A program made the translations under genes and the position numbers. This document shows positions 13,649 through 14,116 of a stretch of 14,116 nt of DNA, piece by piece (within the stretch, counting starts at the first letter, position 1; each line of letters opens with the position of its first letter). The notes under the pieces are model-generated. The model did no database searches, was not told where the DNA came from, and saw nothing but the letters and a program-made list of their open reading frames with translations. The DNA is from an uncultured Verrucomicrobiota bacterium (GTDB lineage: Bacteria; Verrucomicrobiota; Verrucomicrobiia; Limisphaerales; UBA1096), in the NCBI GenBank assembly GCA_913050205.1, contig CAJXAU010000013.1, positions 1-14,116 on the forward strand, in the 5' to 3' direction.

Positions 13649-14116
13649 TTAGTTGGTGATGACCACGGCGTAGTTACGTTTGCCGCGGCGTAGCAGAATG
13701 TATTTGTCGAACATCAAATCGCTCGGAGTCAGTTTGTGTTGTTCGTCGTCGGTGCGTATTCCGTTCACATACACACCGCCTCCCTTGACGTCTTTTCTCG
13801 CCTGACCACGGGATTGGGCCAAGCCGGCCTCGTTCAACAACTCCGGCAGCCAAAGGCCTTCACCGGCAAAGCGATCGACCGACAATTCACAGGTCGGCAC
13901 CTCACCGGCCACCTCGCGAAAAGTCGCCTCGGTGATGCCATCCAAATCGCCTCCGAACAAAATCTCGCTCGCGCGGATCGCCTCGGTTACGGCCTCCTCG
14001 CCGTGCACCAATGCCGTCACCTCGCGTGCCAACGCCTTATGAGCAATGCGGGCATGCGGTTCGGCTTCGTGTTGCCGGGCCAGTTCCTCCACCTCATCGC
14101 GGCTGAGAAATGTGAA
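13649..14116 (-). CDS. tyrS: Tyrosyl-tRNA synthetase, C-terminal part
   Basis: The 3' 155 codons of tyrS; the gene runs off the right edge, so the catalytic Rossmann domain with HIGH and KMSKS motifs is outside the window. What is visible is the end of the anticodon-binding helical region (FTFLSRDEVEELARQH, then ALAREVTALVHGEEA, typical of bacterial TyrRS) and the C-terminal S4-like RNA-binding domain (LPELLNEAGLAQSRGQARK, VYVNG). The enzyme charges tRNA-Tyr. It lies upstream of the NusG-like and PfkB genes on the same strand. Any T-box or promoter would be upstream, beyond the window. Confidence 0.96.
   Translation of the reverse strand, partial: FTFLSRDEVEELARQHEAEPHARIAHKALAREVTALVHGEEAVTEAIRASEILFGGDLDGITEATFREVAGEVPTCELSVDRFAGEGLWLPELLNEAGLAQSRGQARKDVKGGGVYVNGIRTDDEQHKLTPSDLMFDKYILLRRGKRNYAVVITN

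Overview
The window looks like the chromosome of a member of the Verrucomicrobiota (PVC superphylum). The clearest sign is a secreted protein at 9271-10386 that pairs a helical-repeat region with the c-type haem domain typical of Planctomycetes and Verrucomicrobia. A tandem SGNH hydrolase and an EF-P with a non-canonical tip loop fit this too. The DNA is moderately GC-rich, tightly packed and mostly housekeeping. I see no tRNA, rRNA, CRISPR array, insertion sequence or phage gene.

Layout. (1) 1-701 (+): infC, which meets a convergent DnaK/HscA-like Hsp70 gene (698-2557, -) in a shared TTAA double stop. (2) 2673-6144 (+): an outer-envelope lipoprotein resembling COG3014, then an LpoB-like penicillin-binding-protein activator, then, after a 184-base gap, a small protein with two CxxC pairs and rnc (RNase III). 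(3) 6132-6983 (-): nadC, overlapping rnc tail to tail. (4) 7097-11966 (+): a secreted tandem-SGNH hydrolase, folE2, a secreted cytochrome-like protein, a secreted isochorismatase-fold hydrolase and efp, closed by a strong intrinsic terminator. (5) 12029-14116 (-): tyrS (partial), a NusG/RfaH-like gene starting one base after the tyrS stop, and a PfkB-family sugar/nucleoside kinase.

The most unusual signal is not a gene. The 8-base palindrome TTGGCCAA occurs 19 times in 14.1 kb, against roughly 0.2 expected by chance; eight copies extend to GCTTGGCCAAGC. Copies lie inside genes, where they help set residues such as LGQA and LAK, and in most of the longer gaps, where the arms are longest (16-20 bases). 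One copy forms the stem of the efp terminator, and another forms a hairpin ending two bases before a start codon. This resembles the HIP1 highly iterated palindrome of cyanobacteria in behaviour, but with a different sequence.

Other points of interest are an Asn in place of the modified Lys/Arg at the EF-P tip, a probably inactive first SGNH domain (oxyanion-hole Asn replaced by His), and a NusG paralogue translationally linked to tyrS. No complete novel system such as defence or secretion was found.
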